A model generated the notes under the pieces. It did not search any database. It was not told the DNA's origin and saw only the letters and a list, made by a program, of their open reading frames with translations. DNA of 64,000 bases, taken from an uncultured Lachnospiraceae bacterium. GTDB taxonomy: Bacteria > Bacillota > Clostridia > Lachnospirales > Lachnospiraceae. The stretch's first letter is position 1, and the number at the start of each line of letters is the position of its first letter. This document shows positions 25,636 to 34,354 of this stretch, piece by piece. Both the position numbers and the translations under genes were made by a program. The stretch covers positions 41,110-105,109 of the forward strand of contig CAJTVQ010000009.1 of assembly GCA_910579935.1 (NCBI GenBank), read 5' to 3'.

Positions 25636-27765
25636 ATGGAGACAAACAGATTTCTTGGAATCGAACAGGACCGCCAGTATTATATTTCGGCAATGCGTCC
25701 TGTTTTTGACAGAAGAGCATTGTTCAGTGACCTGACGGGGGATTATGTGATTCCGCCGGAACCGAATGCGTACGGGGTGATTACGGTCAAATTCCGTACG
25801 AAGAAAGATAATGTAGACAGAGTGTACTTTGTCTGTGATAATGAGAAACATATGATGTTTAAGACAGAATCCGATGATTCCTTTGATTACTATGCCCATA
25901 CCGTTCAGCTGGAGAATCAGGAAATCAGTTATTATTTTGAGATACAGGCAGGCAAGATCATATGCTATTATAATTTAAGCGGCGTGCAGAAAGGTGTTGA
26001 CAGGCATTACGATTTTCGGCTGATTCCGGGGTATAAGACACCGGATTGGGCGAAAGGGGCAGTCATGTATCAGATTTACGTGGATCGTTTTTATAACGGG
26101 GATACGGAAAACGATGTTCTGACGAATGAGTACAGGTATATCGGTGACAATACAGTGAAAGTGGAAGACTGGAATAAGTATCCGGCGGCTATGGGGGTGC
26201 GGGAGTTTTACGGAGGGGACCTTCAGGGTGTGCTGGATAAGATGGATTATCTGCAGGATTTGGGGATTGATGTGATTTATTTTAATCCGTTGTTTGTTTC
26301 TCCCTCCAATCATAAGTATGATATACAGGATTATGATTATATTGACCCTCACATAGGGAAGATCGTGGAAGACGGGGGAGAGCTGCTGCAGCATGGGCAG
26401 GAGAACCGTTTTGCATCCAGATATATCAAACGTGTAACCAATAAGGCAAACCTGGAAGCAAGTAATGAATTATTTGCGCAGGTGGTGGCAGAGGCGCACA
26501 GGCGGGGAATAAAAGTGATTCTTGACGGTGTGTTTAACCACTGCGGTTCTTTTAATAAGTGGATAGACAAGGAAAGGATTTACGAACATACGGAGGGGTA
26601 TGAAAAGGGAGCCTATGTGGACAGGAACAGTCCGTATCACAATTATTTCGCATTCCATAATGAGGGAGCGTGGCCGTATAACGGAACTTATGACGGATGG
26701 TGGGGGCATGATACGCTGCCGAAGCTGAATTATGAGGCTTCGAGGGAATTGTTTGAATATGTGATGTATATTGCGCGGAAGTGGGTTTCCCCACCTTACA
26801 ATGCGGATGGCTGGAGACTGGATGTGGCGGCGGATTTAGGACATTCTCCGGAGTATAACCATTATTTTTGGAAAGAATTTTATAAGACGGTAAAACAGGC
26901 GAATCCCAATGCAATTGTGTTAGCGGAACACTATGGGAATCCAAGGGACTGGCTGCATGGGAACGAATGGGATTCGATCATGAATTATGACGCTTTTATG
27001 GAACCGGTGACATGGTTCCTGACAGGTATGCAGAAGCATAGCGATGATTTCCGGCAGGATATGCTGGGCAATGCGGAGAGTTTCTGGGGGGCCATGGCAT
27101 ATAACGGAGCGAACATGACGATGCCTTCCTTATATACCGCGATGAATGAGCTGTCAAACCATGACCATTCCCGTTTCCTGACAAGAACGAATCATATAGT
27201 GGGAAGGACGAATTCGCTCGGACCGGAGATGGCGGACCGCAATGTGAACAAGGCAGTTCTGCGGGAGGCGGTTCTGATCCAGATGACCTGGCCGGGCGCT
27301 CCGACCATTTATTACGGGGATGAGGCAGGATTGACAGGATTTACAGACCCGGATAACCGAAGGACTTATCCGTGGGGAAAAGAAGATAAGGAACTGATTG
27401 AGTTTCATAGGAAAATGATAGCCATTCACAAGGGGAACCGGGAATTTCTGACAGGTTCGCTGAAATATGTGGAAGCTGATTACAATATAATCGGGTACGG
27501 TCGTTTTAACAGGCAGGAGCAGTCGCTGATTTTAGTGAATAATAACCATCATGATGTGACGAAGGAGATTTCGGTATGGCATCTCGGAACACCGAAGGAG
27601 GGAAGCATGAAGCGGCTGATGCTGACTACCGCGAGCGGTTTCGATACGGAGGAGATGGAATATCCGATCATTAAGGGGAAAGTAAAAGTGACCCTGCCGC
27701 CGACGTCAGCAATTGTCCTGAAGCATTATAAAAAGAAGGGTAAAAATTTCCTGCAATTTAGATAA
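25636..27765 (+). CDS. GH13 alpha-glucan hydrolase (neopullulanase/cyclomaltodextrinase-like)
   Basis: A 709-residue intracellular GH13 enzyme; no signal peptide is present. An N-terminal beta domain of CBM34 type (residues 20-120) precedes the (beta/alpha)8 barrel. Barrel motifs are YFNPLF, VILDGVFNHCG, the catalytic nucleophile Asp in DGWRLDVAADLG, the acid/base Glu in VLAEHYG, and the third carboxylate in ELSNHDHSRF. This domain layout is that of neopullulanase, cyclomaltodextrinase and maltogenic amylase, which cleave short maltodextrins in the cytoplasm. The ATG is 5-7 nt after AGGGAGAAAA, and a TGG-TATAAA extended -10 lies upstream. A terminator follows, so the gene is monocistronic. 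Confidence 0.9.
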   Translation: METNRFLGIEQDRQYYISAMRPVFDRRALFSDLTGDYVIPPEPNAYGVITVKFRTKKDNVDRVYFVCDNEKHMMFKTESDDSFDYYAHTVQLENQEISYYFEIQAGKIICYYNLSGVQKGVDRHYDFRLIPGYKTPDWAKGAVMYQIYVDRFYNGDTENDVLTNEYRYIGDNTVKVEDWNKYPAAMGVREFYGGDLQGVLDKMDYLQDLGIDVIYFNPLFVSPSNHKYDIQDYDYIDPHIGKIVEDGGELLQHGQENRFASRYIKRVTNKANLEASNELFAQVVAEAHRRGIKVILDGVFNHCGSFNKWIDKERIYEHTEGYEKGAYVDRNSPYHNYFAFHNEGAWPYNGTYDGWWGHDTLPKLNYEASRELFEYVMYIARKWVSPPYNADGWRLDVAADLGHSPEYNHYFWKEFYKTVKQANPNAIVLAEHYGNPRDWLHGNEWDSIMNYDAFMEPVTWFLTGMQKHSDDFRQDMLGNAESFWGAMAYNGANMTMPSLYTAMNELSNHDHSRFLTRTNHIVGRTNSLGPEMADRNVNKAVLREAVLIQMTWPGAPTIYYGDEAGLTGFTDPDNRRTYPWGKEDKELIEFHRKMIAIHKGNREFLTGSLKYVEADYNIIGYGRFNRQEQSLILVNNNHHDVTKEISVWHLGTPKEGSMKRLMLTTASGFDTEEMEYPIIKGKVKVTLPPTSAIVLKHYKKKGKNFLQFR

Positions 27766-27777
27766 CTGAGGTTTCCG

Positions 27778-27849
27778 CTTCCCATACCGATAACATTTTG
27801 AGGCAGAAAAAAGTTCCCTATATCATTAACCGGTATGGGGAGCTTTTTT
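27778..27849 (+). terminator. Terminator after the GH13 gene
   Basis: CTTCCCATACCG (27778-27789) pairs with CGGTATGGGGAG (27831-27842) across a 41-nt loop, followed by CTTTTTT. A shorter alternative stem inside the loop is also possible. Confidence 0.65.
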
Positions 27850-27953
27850 ATTGATCCGCGGCATCCGGAAAATAAAAAACCGTGTGATTAATCATAGAAG
27901 TGCCGGATAAAGTATGTTATACTATTTTACGTAACCAGTCAGGGAAGAGAAAG

Positions 27954-28856
27954 ATGCGGGAAAATATTTTAGCGGAGAATACGGGAGACGGGAAGATGAA
28001 GTTTAATTTCAGACAGGATATTAAGAGGATCATTGTTATATGTATTGCGGCATGTCTTATGGCGCTGAACATCAAATCGTTTGTCAGGACAGGCGGGTTA
28101 TATCCGGGCGGCGCTACGGGACTGACGATACTTCTTCAGACGATATTTGAAAGGTATTTGGGGATTGCAGTTCCTTATACGGCGATCAACCTGTTGTTAA
28201 ATGCGGTTCCCGTATACATTGGTTTCCGCTTTATCGGTAAGAAGTTTACCCTGTTTTCCTGTCTGGTGATTGTGCTGACCAGTTTCCTGACAGATATTAT
28301 ACCTGCAAGGGTGATCACTTATGATATATTGCTGATCAGTATCTTCGGCGGAATTATAAACGGGCTGGGGATCAGCATGTGCCTGCTGATGAGTGCAACT
28401 ACCGGAGGTACGGATTTTATTTCCATTTATCTTTCTGAAAAGAAAGGAATGGATTCGTGGAATATGATATTGGGAATTAATATTGTCATATTGTCAATCG
28501 CCGGATTTTTGTTTGGCTGGGATAAAGCGTTGTATTCTATTATTTTCCAGTACGCTTCCACACAGGTATTGCATATTTTGTATAAAAGATATCAGAAACA
28601 GACATTTTTTATCGTTACGGACAAGCCGGAAGAAATATGCGATGCGATATATGCCGTAAGCAACCATGGGGCGACGATATTGGAAGGAAAAGGGTCTTAT
28701 GAGCATTGCGAACGGAATGTAGTATATTCGGTAGTATCGAGAGAAGAAGTGAAGAAAGTGGCGCAGGCGGTGAAAATGGCGGATGAAAGTGCGTTCATTA
28801 ATGAAGTAAAGACGGACGAGCTGTCAGGGCATTTTTACCGGAAACCTACGGATTAA
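27954..28856 (+). CDS. YitT-family membrane protein (DUF161 + DUF2179)
   Basis: This 300-residue protein has five to six membrane helices (about residues 22-175) typical of the YitT/DUF161 family, with the family signature GGLYPGGATGLTILLQ and ATTGGTDFISIYLSEKKG. A soluble C-terminal DUF2179 domain follows (FIVTDKPEEICDAI to FINEVKTDELSG). The function of the family is not established. The ATG at 27954 is chosen because a TGT-TATACT extended -10 (27915-27923) lies upstream of it and downstream of the possible GTG at 27900. The next gene starts 41 bp after it and may be co-transcribed. Confidence 0.85.
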   Translation: MRENILAENTGDGKMKFNFRQDIKRIIVICIAACLMALNIKSFVRTGGLYPGGATGLTILLQTIFERYLGIAVPYTAINLLLNAVPVYIGFRFIGKKFTLFSCLVIVLTSFLTDIIPARVITYDILLISIFGGIINGLGISMCLLMSATTGGTDFISIYLSEKKGMDSWNMILGINIVILSIAGFLFGWDKALYSIIFQYASTQVLHILYKRYQKQTFFIVTDKPEEICDAIYAVSNHGATILEGKGSYEHCERNVVYSVVSREEVKKVAQAVKMADESAFINEVKTDELSGHFYRKPTD

Positions 28857-28897
28857 AGTATGTAATTTATGGATGGCGAGAGGATAAGGAGGTTTGC

Positions 28898-29713
28898 ATG
28901 AAAGTTTATAATTGCTTCCCGGGAGGAAAGACAAAGGCACTGACTATGAGCTATGACGATGGAAAAAAAGAAGATGTCAGGCTGGTGGAAATTTTTAACA
29001 GGTACGGAATAAAAGGTACATTTAATATTAATTACGGGCTTATGAATGAAAACCATCCGGAGCGGCTGGAAAAGTCAGAGCTGGCAGAACTCTACAAAGG
29101 ACATGAAGTGGCGACTCACAGTTATACCCATCCGACGATTGCCAGGTGTCCAATGCCGGAAGCTGCGGCGGAGATTCTCGAGGACCGAAAAGGGCTGGAG
29201 TCATTGATGGGATATCCGGTGAGGGGACATGCATACCCCAACGGTTCATATAGTGAAGAAATTAAGGATTTGTTCCGAAAGCTGGGAATTGCGTATGCAA
29301 GAGTGATAGAGTGTGTGGATGATTATGCGCTGCCAACGGATCTGATGGAGTGGCATCCGACCTGTCACCATAATGACGGGGGTTTGATGGAAAAAGCGAA
29401 GTTCTTTGCAGAGTTTTCCAAGAAACAGTATTTGAAGCTCATGTATGTGTGGGGACACAGCTATGAATTTAATAATAACGATAACTGGAACGTGATAGAG
29501 GAGTTCTGCGAGTATATGGGCGGAAGAGAGGATATCTGGTACGCCACTAATATTGAAATCGCGGATTATATGAATGTGTGCAGGAATCTGCAGTTTATGG
29601 CGGATTGTAAAGGCGTGTACAATCCTTCCGCCGTGAGCGCATGGCTGGCGGTGGATGATAAGATGATCGTGGAAGTGAAGGGCGGTACTTTTGTGAGGCT
29701 GTCAGAGGAATGA
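28898..29713 (+). CDS. Polysaccharide deacetylase family protein
   Basis: A 271-residue NodB-homology (CE4-like) protein. Motif 1 is TMSYDDGKKEDVRL with the catalytic and metal-binding Asp pair, motif 2 is HEVATHSYTHP (His ligands), and motif 3 is GHAYPNGSYSEE with a modified arginine box. It lacks a signal peptide, so it probably acts inside the cell, unlike peptidoglycan or chitin deacetylases. Similar cytosolic proteins occur in gut Clostridia without assigned substrate. The ribosome site AAGGAGG is ideal. It ends 85 bp before the rubredoxin-flavin reductase gene. Confidence 0.85.
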   Translation: MKVYNCFPGGKTKALTMSYDDGKKEDVRLVEIFNRYGIKGTFNINYGLMNENHPERLEKSELAELYKGHEVATHSYTHPTIARCPMPEAAAEILEDRKGLESLMGYPVRGHAYPNGSYSEEIKDLFRKLGIAYARVIECVDDYALPTDLMEWHPTCHHNDGGLMEKAKFFAEFSKKQYLKLMYVWGHSYEFNNNDNWNVIEEFCEYMGGREDIWYATNIEIADYMNVCRNLQFMADCKGVYNPSAVSAWLAVDDKMIVEVKGGTFVRLSEE

Positions 29714-29798
29714 ATGGAAAACAAAATGGAAATAAATAAAGAAGAGAGCGGGCGGCATCAGGAGGCTGCCCGGTGCACCTGGTGCAGAAAGGAGTAGT

Positions 29799-30467
29799 AT
29801 GGATACAGCAGTTTTTCGGGATATGTCTTACGGGGTCTATATTGTCAGTACGTTGGACGGGGAGCGTCCTACGGGCTGTATAGCCAACAGCATTATGCAG
29901 ATTACTTCAAGCCCTGCAACGATAGCGGTCAGCATAAACCATGATAATTATACCAATGGTTGTATCGCAAAAACGGGAAAGTTTGCATTTTCTATTTTGG
30001 CAGAGCGTTCGGATACGGGATTGATCGGCAATTTTGGTTTTCGTTCGGGGAAGGATGAGGATAAGTTTCAGTCGGTGGATTATGAGACGGTGCAGGGAAT
30101 TCCGGTGGTGAAGGGTACATGCGGTTATGTAGTCTGCAGGGTAGTGGATAAGATGGAGACGGCTACCCATACGGTATTTCTGGGAGAAGTACTGGACGGC
30201 GGTGTGTATGAGGGAATGGGCGATGCCATGACTTATGCCTATTACCATAAAGTGGTGAAGGGGAAAAGCCCGAAAAACGCGCCGACCTATCTGCCTGAGA
30301 AATCGGAGAAGGCGGATCTGGCTGCCGGAGAAAAGCCGCAGAACGACGGAGGACAGGAGAAATATGTTTGCCAGGTATGCGGCTATGCCCATGAGGGCGC
30401 TCTGCCGGAAGGGTTTAAGTGTCCGGTTTGCGGTGTGGGAACAGACCGGTTTAAAAAGGCAGAGTAA
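29799..30467 (+). CDS. hrb: High-molecular-weight rubredoxin (flavin reductase-rubredoxin fusion)
   Basis: This 222-residue protein fuses an FMN-binding flavin reductase domain (residues 1-155, with the start DTAVFRDMSYGVYIVST and the central NGCIAKTGKFAFSIL) to a C-terminal rubredoxin (from about 186: CQVCGYAHEG, then CPVCGVGTDRF) with all four iron-binding cysteines. The same architecture in Moorella Hrb transfers electrons from NADH to the flavodiiron protein FprA, giving oxygen or NO reduction. Here fprA is encoded about 19 kb away, so a functional pair is inferred. The ribosome site is AAAGGAG. A GC-rich hairpin GGGCGGC/GCTGCCC lies at about 29750-29771 in its leader with no T-run. Confidence 0.92.
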   Translation: MDTAVFRDMSYGVYIVSTLDGERPTGCIANSIMQITSSPATIAVSINHDNYTNGCIAKTGKFAFSILAERSDTGLIGNFGFRSGKDEDKFQSVDYETVQGIPVVKGTCGYVVCRVVDKMETATHTVFLGEVLDGGVYEGMGDAMTYAYYHKVVKGKSPKNAPTYLPEKSEKADLAAGEKPQNDGGQEKYVCQVCGYAHEGALPEGFKCPVCGVGTDRFKKAE

Positions 30468-30518
30468 AAGGATGCGATAACAGTGCGCAGAAGAAACATC
30501 CAGAAAAAGCCGCAGAAT

Positions 30519-30941
30519 TCAGGAAGAGACTTTTTTCCGGGCAATCTCTTTTAACTCGCCGATCGCATCTTCGAAAGTCATAACATGCAGGCCCTGATAG
30601 GAAAGCAGAAGCGTATCGATCGGGGCCTGTTTTAAAATATCTTTTGCCGAGTCGTCAGGGTAGGTTAATTTCCAGCATTCAAATAAATATCCGATCCATG
30701 ACAGGATATCTTCAGGCAGGGACGGACCTTTCAGAAGGGGCTGTTCGGCTTCCAGGGTCTCGATGATATAGGAGGAACCGCGCCACATTTCGGTGTAGTC
30801 CTTATGATATAAATAGGCCGCGGTTTGGGAATTCATGAGTTTTTCTATGAAATCTTTAGAGTCATATCCTTTTCTGGCTGATTGGACAAATAAATCAGAG
30901 GACATTTCACAATATCCGATATTAATAGCATTTAATTCCAT
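30519..30941 (-). CDS. Uncharacterised partner of the ADP-ribosyltransferase-like protein
   Basis: A 140-residue acidic, mainly helical, cytosolic protein that is not recognised. It lies directly behind the ADP-ribosyltransferase-like gene and overlaps it by 10 bp, so the two are translationally coupled. The order (enzyme first, small acidic partner second) and the tight overlap suggest an antitoxin or immunity role. The C-terminal stretch with YQGLHVMTFEDAIGEL vaguely recalls small DUF3791-type partner proteins, but this resemblance is weak and should not be taken as an assignment. Confidence 0.6.
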   Translation of the reverse strand: MELNAINIGYCEMSSDLFVQSARKGYDSKDFIEKLMNSQTAAYLYHKDYTEMWRGSSYIIETLEAEQPLLKGPSLPEDILSWIGYLFECWKLTYPDDSAKDILKQAPIDTLLLSYQGLHVMTFEDAIGELKEIARKKVSS

Positions 30942-31594
30942 GATTCATTCCACTCCTTAATGATTTCGTCAAAAAACCTGATGTTCTGCGCACGCCGGTA
31001 TTTTGTCTGCATCTGATTCAGTAATCCCTGCATTTGCGTGATCCGGTTCGTATTTTCTGCAATGATCAGCTTTTTCTCTTTTTCAGAAAGGGTGGTGCTG
31101 CTTATGATCTGTATATGGTTTCCGCTGCAGGCTTCCGCAGTTTTCAGGACATACTGCTTTCCCAGTTTTACATGCTGCAGCGCTTCAAGCAGACCCATGT
31201 CACAGAGGATACCGTCATAAAAACGGTTGAGCGCCTGTGTCATTTTATCATCGGCGATCAATCCGATCATTAAATCATAGCAGGTATTATAGGCCTGATA
31301 TCTTTCCTGTAATTTCCCGTATCCGGAGAAATCAATGATCTGTCTGTTATATGCAATATATAGAGCCCAGTCAATCTGGCCGGCATAGTCGCCGGTAAAT
31401 TCTTTTTGCCTCAGACCATGAAAATCACATTCTATTTCATAGAATATATGGTTGGGATAGGGCGCAACCAGCCCTTTTGGCTGTTCCGGTTTATCTCCCA
31501 TATAAAAGCCGCTGCCAAAATCGCAGGCAGACCGGCCGGCGTCCGGTCTGACGGCGCCTTCCAGCCCGTTTTTTGAACCATGATATAAAATCAT
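30932..31594 (-). CDS. DUF3990-like putative ADP-ribosyltransferase
   Basis: A 220-residue protein that begins MILYHGSKNGLEGAV and continues with RSACDFGSGFYMGDKPEQ. These are the hallmark strands of the DUF3990 family, which is related to ADP-ribosyltransferase toxins: a His near residue 5 and a Tyr near 31 would contact NAD. A later acidic region (QIDWALYIAYNRQ) and a coiled C-terminal tail (residues 175-220) complete it. The ATG at 31594 follows TGAGG by 6 nt; the long upstream extension to 31846 is AT-rich and not protein-like. Together with the overlapping downstream gene it may be a toxin-antitoxin module. Catalytic activity is an inference. Confidence 0.65.
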   Translation of the reverse strand: MILYHGSKNGLEGAVRPDAGRSACDFGSGFYMGDKPEQPKGLVAPYPNHIFYEIECDFHGLRQKEFTGDYAGQIDWALYIAYNRQIIDFSGYGKLQERYQAYNTCYDLMIGLIADDKMTQALNRFYDGILCDMGLLEALQHVKLGKQYVLKTAEACSGNHIQIISSTTLSEKEKKLIIAENTNRITQMQGLLNQMQTKYRRAQNIRFFDEIIKEWNESWN

Positions 31595-31830
31595 ATTTTT
31601 CCTCATTCCTGTGCTGATTTTTGTATATCTGAGAGGGATTTTACCCCTTTGCTTTATAATTATTATAAGGCTCAAATAAGATTTTTTCAAACAAATAATA
31701 AAAGGAAGGGATGGCATTTTATAAATTATGATATAATTATGGAAAAAAAGAAAAAGGATAATAAGAAAGAGAATTTTGCCGGAACGGCCGGTCAGGCTCC
31801 GGTGATCAGAAAGAGAGGAACGAAAGAAAG

Positions 31831-32058
31831 ATGAATCCGACATCAATTATGAAGATCATGGGTATGAAGAATGAATTTAACAGGCGGCATCCGAAGTTTG
31901 CAGCTTTTATGAAGGCAGTTGCGGCGAAGGGCGTGCAGGAGGGAAGTGTCATAGAAATTACGGTGAGGAATCCGGGAGAAGAAGAAATGACAGCGAATAT
32001 GAAAGTACAGGCGGATGATTTGGAATTGCTCAGAGAATTAAAAGATTTAATCGGGTAG
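31831..32058 (+). CDS. Small conserved-looking hypothetical protein
   Basis: This 75-residue protein (MNPTSIMKIMGMKNEFNRRHPKF at the start, cut here after 23 positions in two halves: MNPTSIMKIMG and MKNEFNRRHPKF) has a helical N-terminus and a short beta-rich C-terminal half, with no membrane segment or known domain. A TGA-TATAAT extended -10 at 31729-31737 provides a promoter, and GAAAGA is a weak ribosome site. It ends shortly before a hairpin that faces the convergent chemoreceptor gene. Codon use resembles neighbours, which supports that it is real. No function is proposed. Confidence 0.6.
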   Translation: MNPTSIMKIMGMKNEFNRRHPKFAAFMKAVAAKGVQEGSVIEITVRNPGEEEMTANMKVQADDLELLRELKDLIG

Positions 32059-32071
32059 ATAAAGTGTATAC

Positions 32072-32106
32072 AAAAAGGGCCATATTGCATTCGGATACGG
32101 CCCTTT
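32072..32106 (-). terminator. Terminator of the FIST-chemoreceptor operon
   Basis: On the minus strand AAAGGGCC and GGCCCTTT form an 8-bp stem with a 17-nt loop, followed by TTTTTG. On the + strand a T-run is lacking, so it serves mainly the minus-strand genes. Confidence 0.8.
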
Positions 32107-32132
32107 CCGGTGCGCCTGACGGCGCAGTTTTT

Positions 32133-33053
32133 TCAGATGGTGTAGTCTTCGATAATGGGAGGAATCTGAGAGAGCATGTTATCGACATTCTCAAACATAG
32201 CGCTTTTTGTAGTGCCCAGATTGCTGGCCCGGTTAATATGGCGTACGACTTCCTGATATTGTTTTTTTGTGTTTTCGAAAAAATTATTTAATGTCTGAAG
32301 GGCAACCATGCAATTGTCGATGACGCCGGAAATCTCGGACTGTACCGATGTAGCTCCTTCCGCTGCCTGTGTGATGCTGTCAAACATTTCATAAGTTTCT
32401 TCTACTTTGTTCAGACTCTGTTCCAAAGCGGTGTGCGAGTTATCGATGCTGCTGCTGAGCCTGTCCGTACCCTGCTCTACGTCATTAATACTGGAATCTA
32501 CGGTAGCAGCCAGATTTTTGATTTCTTCTGCCAGGTTTTTCACTTCGTCGGCTACGACCGCGAATCCTTTTCCCTGCTCGCCGGCCCTGGCCGCTTCAAT
32601 CGAGGCATTTAGTGAAAGGATATTGGTCTGGTCGGCAATGGATACGATTTTAGTCATGCAGCTTTTAATATTCTTTAATGATAACTGGAACTCTTCAAAG
32701 GTTTTCTGCATTTCATCAAAATGCGTTTCAACCATAAGGGAACTGTTTTTAAGTTCCTCAACTTCGCCCTGAGCCTGCACTACGGATTGGGCTATGTTAT
32801 CCTTAACGGATTGAAACTGGCTGGAAACTTCATTGATATTGGAAAAGGTATTGCCGAAATCCTGCAGCGTTTCTTTAAAGTGATCGGATTCGTTCAATAC
32901 GTTGCCAAAGGATCTGCTTACCATGCTCAGTTCATACAGGGAGGATACTTCGCTTTGTACCAGTGCCTGGTGGTAGTCTTTCAAACTTTCCGTGACATAT
33001 ATAACCGGATACAGGCTTTTTGATTTGCGCTCTGATTTTTTTCTGAAGCTCAT
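32133..33053 (-). CDS. Soluble methyl-accepting chemotaxis-type signalling protein
   Basis: A 306-residue chemoreceptor-like protein without any membrane segment. The N-terminal 100 residues form a helical region with no recognised sensor. From about 110 to 240 it carries the MCP signalling domain, including the hairpin tip IADQTNILSLNASIEAARAGEQGKGFAVVADEV (split here by family knowledge into the ADQTNILSLNA and GEQGKGFAVVA halves). It would interact with CheW and CheA. ATG 33053 lies after GGGAGGAA, inside the end of the FIST gene region, 13 bp beyond its stop. Pairing with FIST suggests that FIST delivers the signal to this receptor. Confidence 0.9.
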   Translation of the reverse strand: MSFRKKSERKSKSLYPVIYVTESLKDYHQALVQSEVSSLYELSMVSRSFGNVLNESDHFKETLQDFGNTFSNINEVSSQFQSVKDNIAQSVVQAQGEVEELKNSSLMVETHFDEMQKTFEEFQLSLKNIKSCMTKIVSIADQTNILSLNASIEAARAGEQGKGFAVVADEVKNLAEEIKNLAATVDSSINDVEQGTDRLSSSIDNSHTALEQSLNKVEETYEMFDSITQAAEGATSVQSEISGVIDNCMVALQTLNNFFENTKKQYQEVVRHINRASNLGTTKSAMFENVDNMLSQIPPIIEDYTI

Positions 33054-33066
33054 TTCGGTTCCTCCC

Positions 33067-34122
33067 TTACTCAAATACAACACAGGTCATGGACTGGTTG
33101 ACAAATTGGTTGTTGTAATGTTCCCCGTATCCCACAAGGCCGGCATGATTGCCTAAAGTTCCCATTTCGTGCAGGTATTCCTGCATATAATGATTGTCGT
33201 TAAACAGCCGGTAACGGAACAGGCAGTTTACGGAAAATACGGCTGAAATCTTGGGGAAATCGCTGCGTATCATCTGGATGGTTTCTTTTACGATCTGCCT
33301 GTAGTCTCCCAATTCCAGCATGATAAGAACATCCGAATCATTCACCTGACGGAAGCATGTCAGTGCGGTGCCGCTGACTTCCTTAATGGATATGATGCAG
33401 ATATCGTTTCCGTTTATTTTTCCAAAAGGATTTTTAAATGTCTGGGTCGGTATTTCCCTTTCGGATACATGGAGAATATCCTGGTAAACCTGTTTTGCGG
33501 ATTTTCCGTTCAGGCTTCCCATTATGTAATTGGCTTTGTCCGTTTTGGAAGCAATAAAACGGTAATTTCCCATAGGGTGATAGATATTTTCCTTGTAAGC
33601 TTTTACACGTCCGCCATTGTTTTTGATCAGTGCGTAGGCGACGGCATCCTGATAGACTTTACCGTTTGCGGATACTTTCCCGGCATCGCCAGTGCCTCCT
33701 ACCAGGGATATGTTCCGGTGTTTTAATACGCTGTAAATAGTCGTCAAGACACAGGCATCGTTGCCGGAACAAAAGTCAATGCATATCGTATCATTACCGG
33801 AGCCGTTTACTTTGTGGACATCCTCTTCCAGCCGCCGGATGTATTTCACAGGCATACTGGACACATCTTCCAATACATTGGCCGCTGCGCTGACGCCGCC
33901 GTAATAGGCTATAATACTCACGCCTTTTTCCACGATTTTCGTATCGTAACTCATGCCGATACATCCAATGCTGGGTACCTTGGGATAAAGTTCTTCCAAT
34001 TTTTTCACATGTGCCTCGAATTGGTCACTGTTGGATAGCAGCATAATCAACTGCGGATTTTCCGGCCCGCGGAGCGCTTCCTGAAGATTTCCGCTTTGAC
34101 TCATACCAAAAAACTGTCTCAA
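33067..34122 (-). CDS. FIST-domain sensory protein
   Basis: A 351-residue protein with the FIST_N (residues about 20-200) and FIST_C (about 210-340) domains, a small-molecule-sensing arrangement predicted to bind amino acids or related ligands. Visible family features are the N-terminal GCIGMSYDTKIVEKGVSI, SLVGGTGDAGKV, and the C-terminal VFSVNCLFRYRLF and GNHAGLVGYGEHY. FIST proteins usually occur alongside histidine kinases, cyclases or chemoreceptors. Here the stop lies 13 bp before the soluble chemoreceptor start and both share one promoter and one terminator, forming a two-gene operon. It contains no output domain of its own. Confidence 0.88.
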   Translation of the reverse strand: MRQFFGMSQSGNLQEALRGPENPQLIMLLSNSDQFEAHVKKLEELYPKVPSIGCIGMSYDTKIVEKGVSIIAYYGGVSAAANVLEDVSSMPVKYIRRLEEDVHKVNGSGNDTICIDFCSGNDACVLTTIYSVLKHRNISLVGGTGDAGKVSANGKVYQDAVAYALIKNNGGRVKAYKENIYHPMGNYRFIASKTDKANYIMGSLNGKSAKQVYQDILHVSEREIPTQTFKNPFGKINGNDICIISIKEVSGTALTCFRQVNDSDVLIMLELGDYRQIVKETIQMIRSDFPKISAVFSVNCLFRYRLFNDNHYMQEYLHEMGTLGNHAGLVGYGEHYNNQFVNQSMTCVVFE

Positions 34123-34179
34123 ATTGTTGTCCTCTCTTCCTTATCAGTGTATCAGGTTCTTATTGCTATTATAAATAGT

Positions 34180-34209
34180 ATTATACTTGAACCTTAGACG
34201 AAAGGTCAA
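34180..34209 (-). promoter_or_regulatory. Promoter of the FIST-chemoreceptor operon
   Basis: On the minus strand TTGACC (34204-34209) and TATAAT (34180-34185) with an 18-bp spacer, about 60 bp before the FIST start. Confidence 0.65.
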
Positions 34210-34354
34210 TGTTTATTATACGAAGGGGAAATTATTTTTGGTGTAGGATACCTGCGGTTATGTTATAATGATGTTATTGCTTAAGCCGGTACTCCTTTCA
34301 GACAGAAATCGGAGTACTAAGGCTTGGGGAAAACGAAGAAAGGCAGGGAAAGGT

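Noticed and set aside
29750..29771. GC hairpin before hrb as a riboswitch
   Set aside because: Only one short stem is visible, with no conserved core of a known class.
31739..31834. Lys-rich 31-codon leader peptide before the small hypothetical gene
   Set aside because: Its ATG directly follows the -10 element, so it would precede the transcript start.
31595..31846. Longer form of the ADP-ribosyltransferase-like protein
   Set aside because: The extension is AT-rich and hydrophobic by composition, and a good ribosome site precedes ATG 31594.
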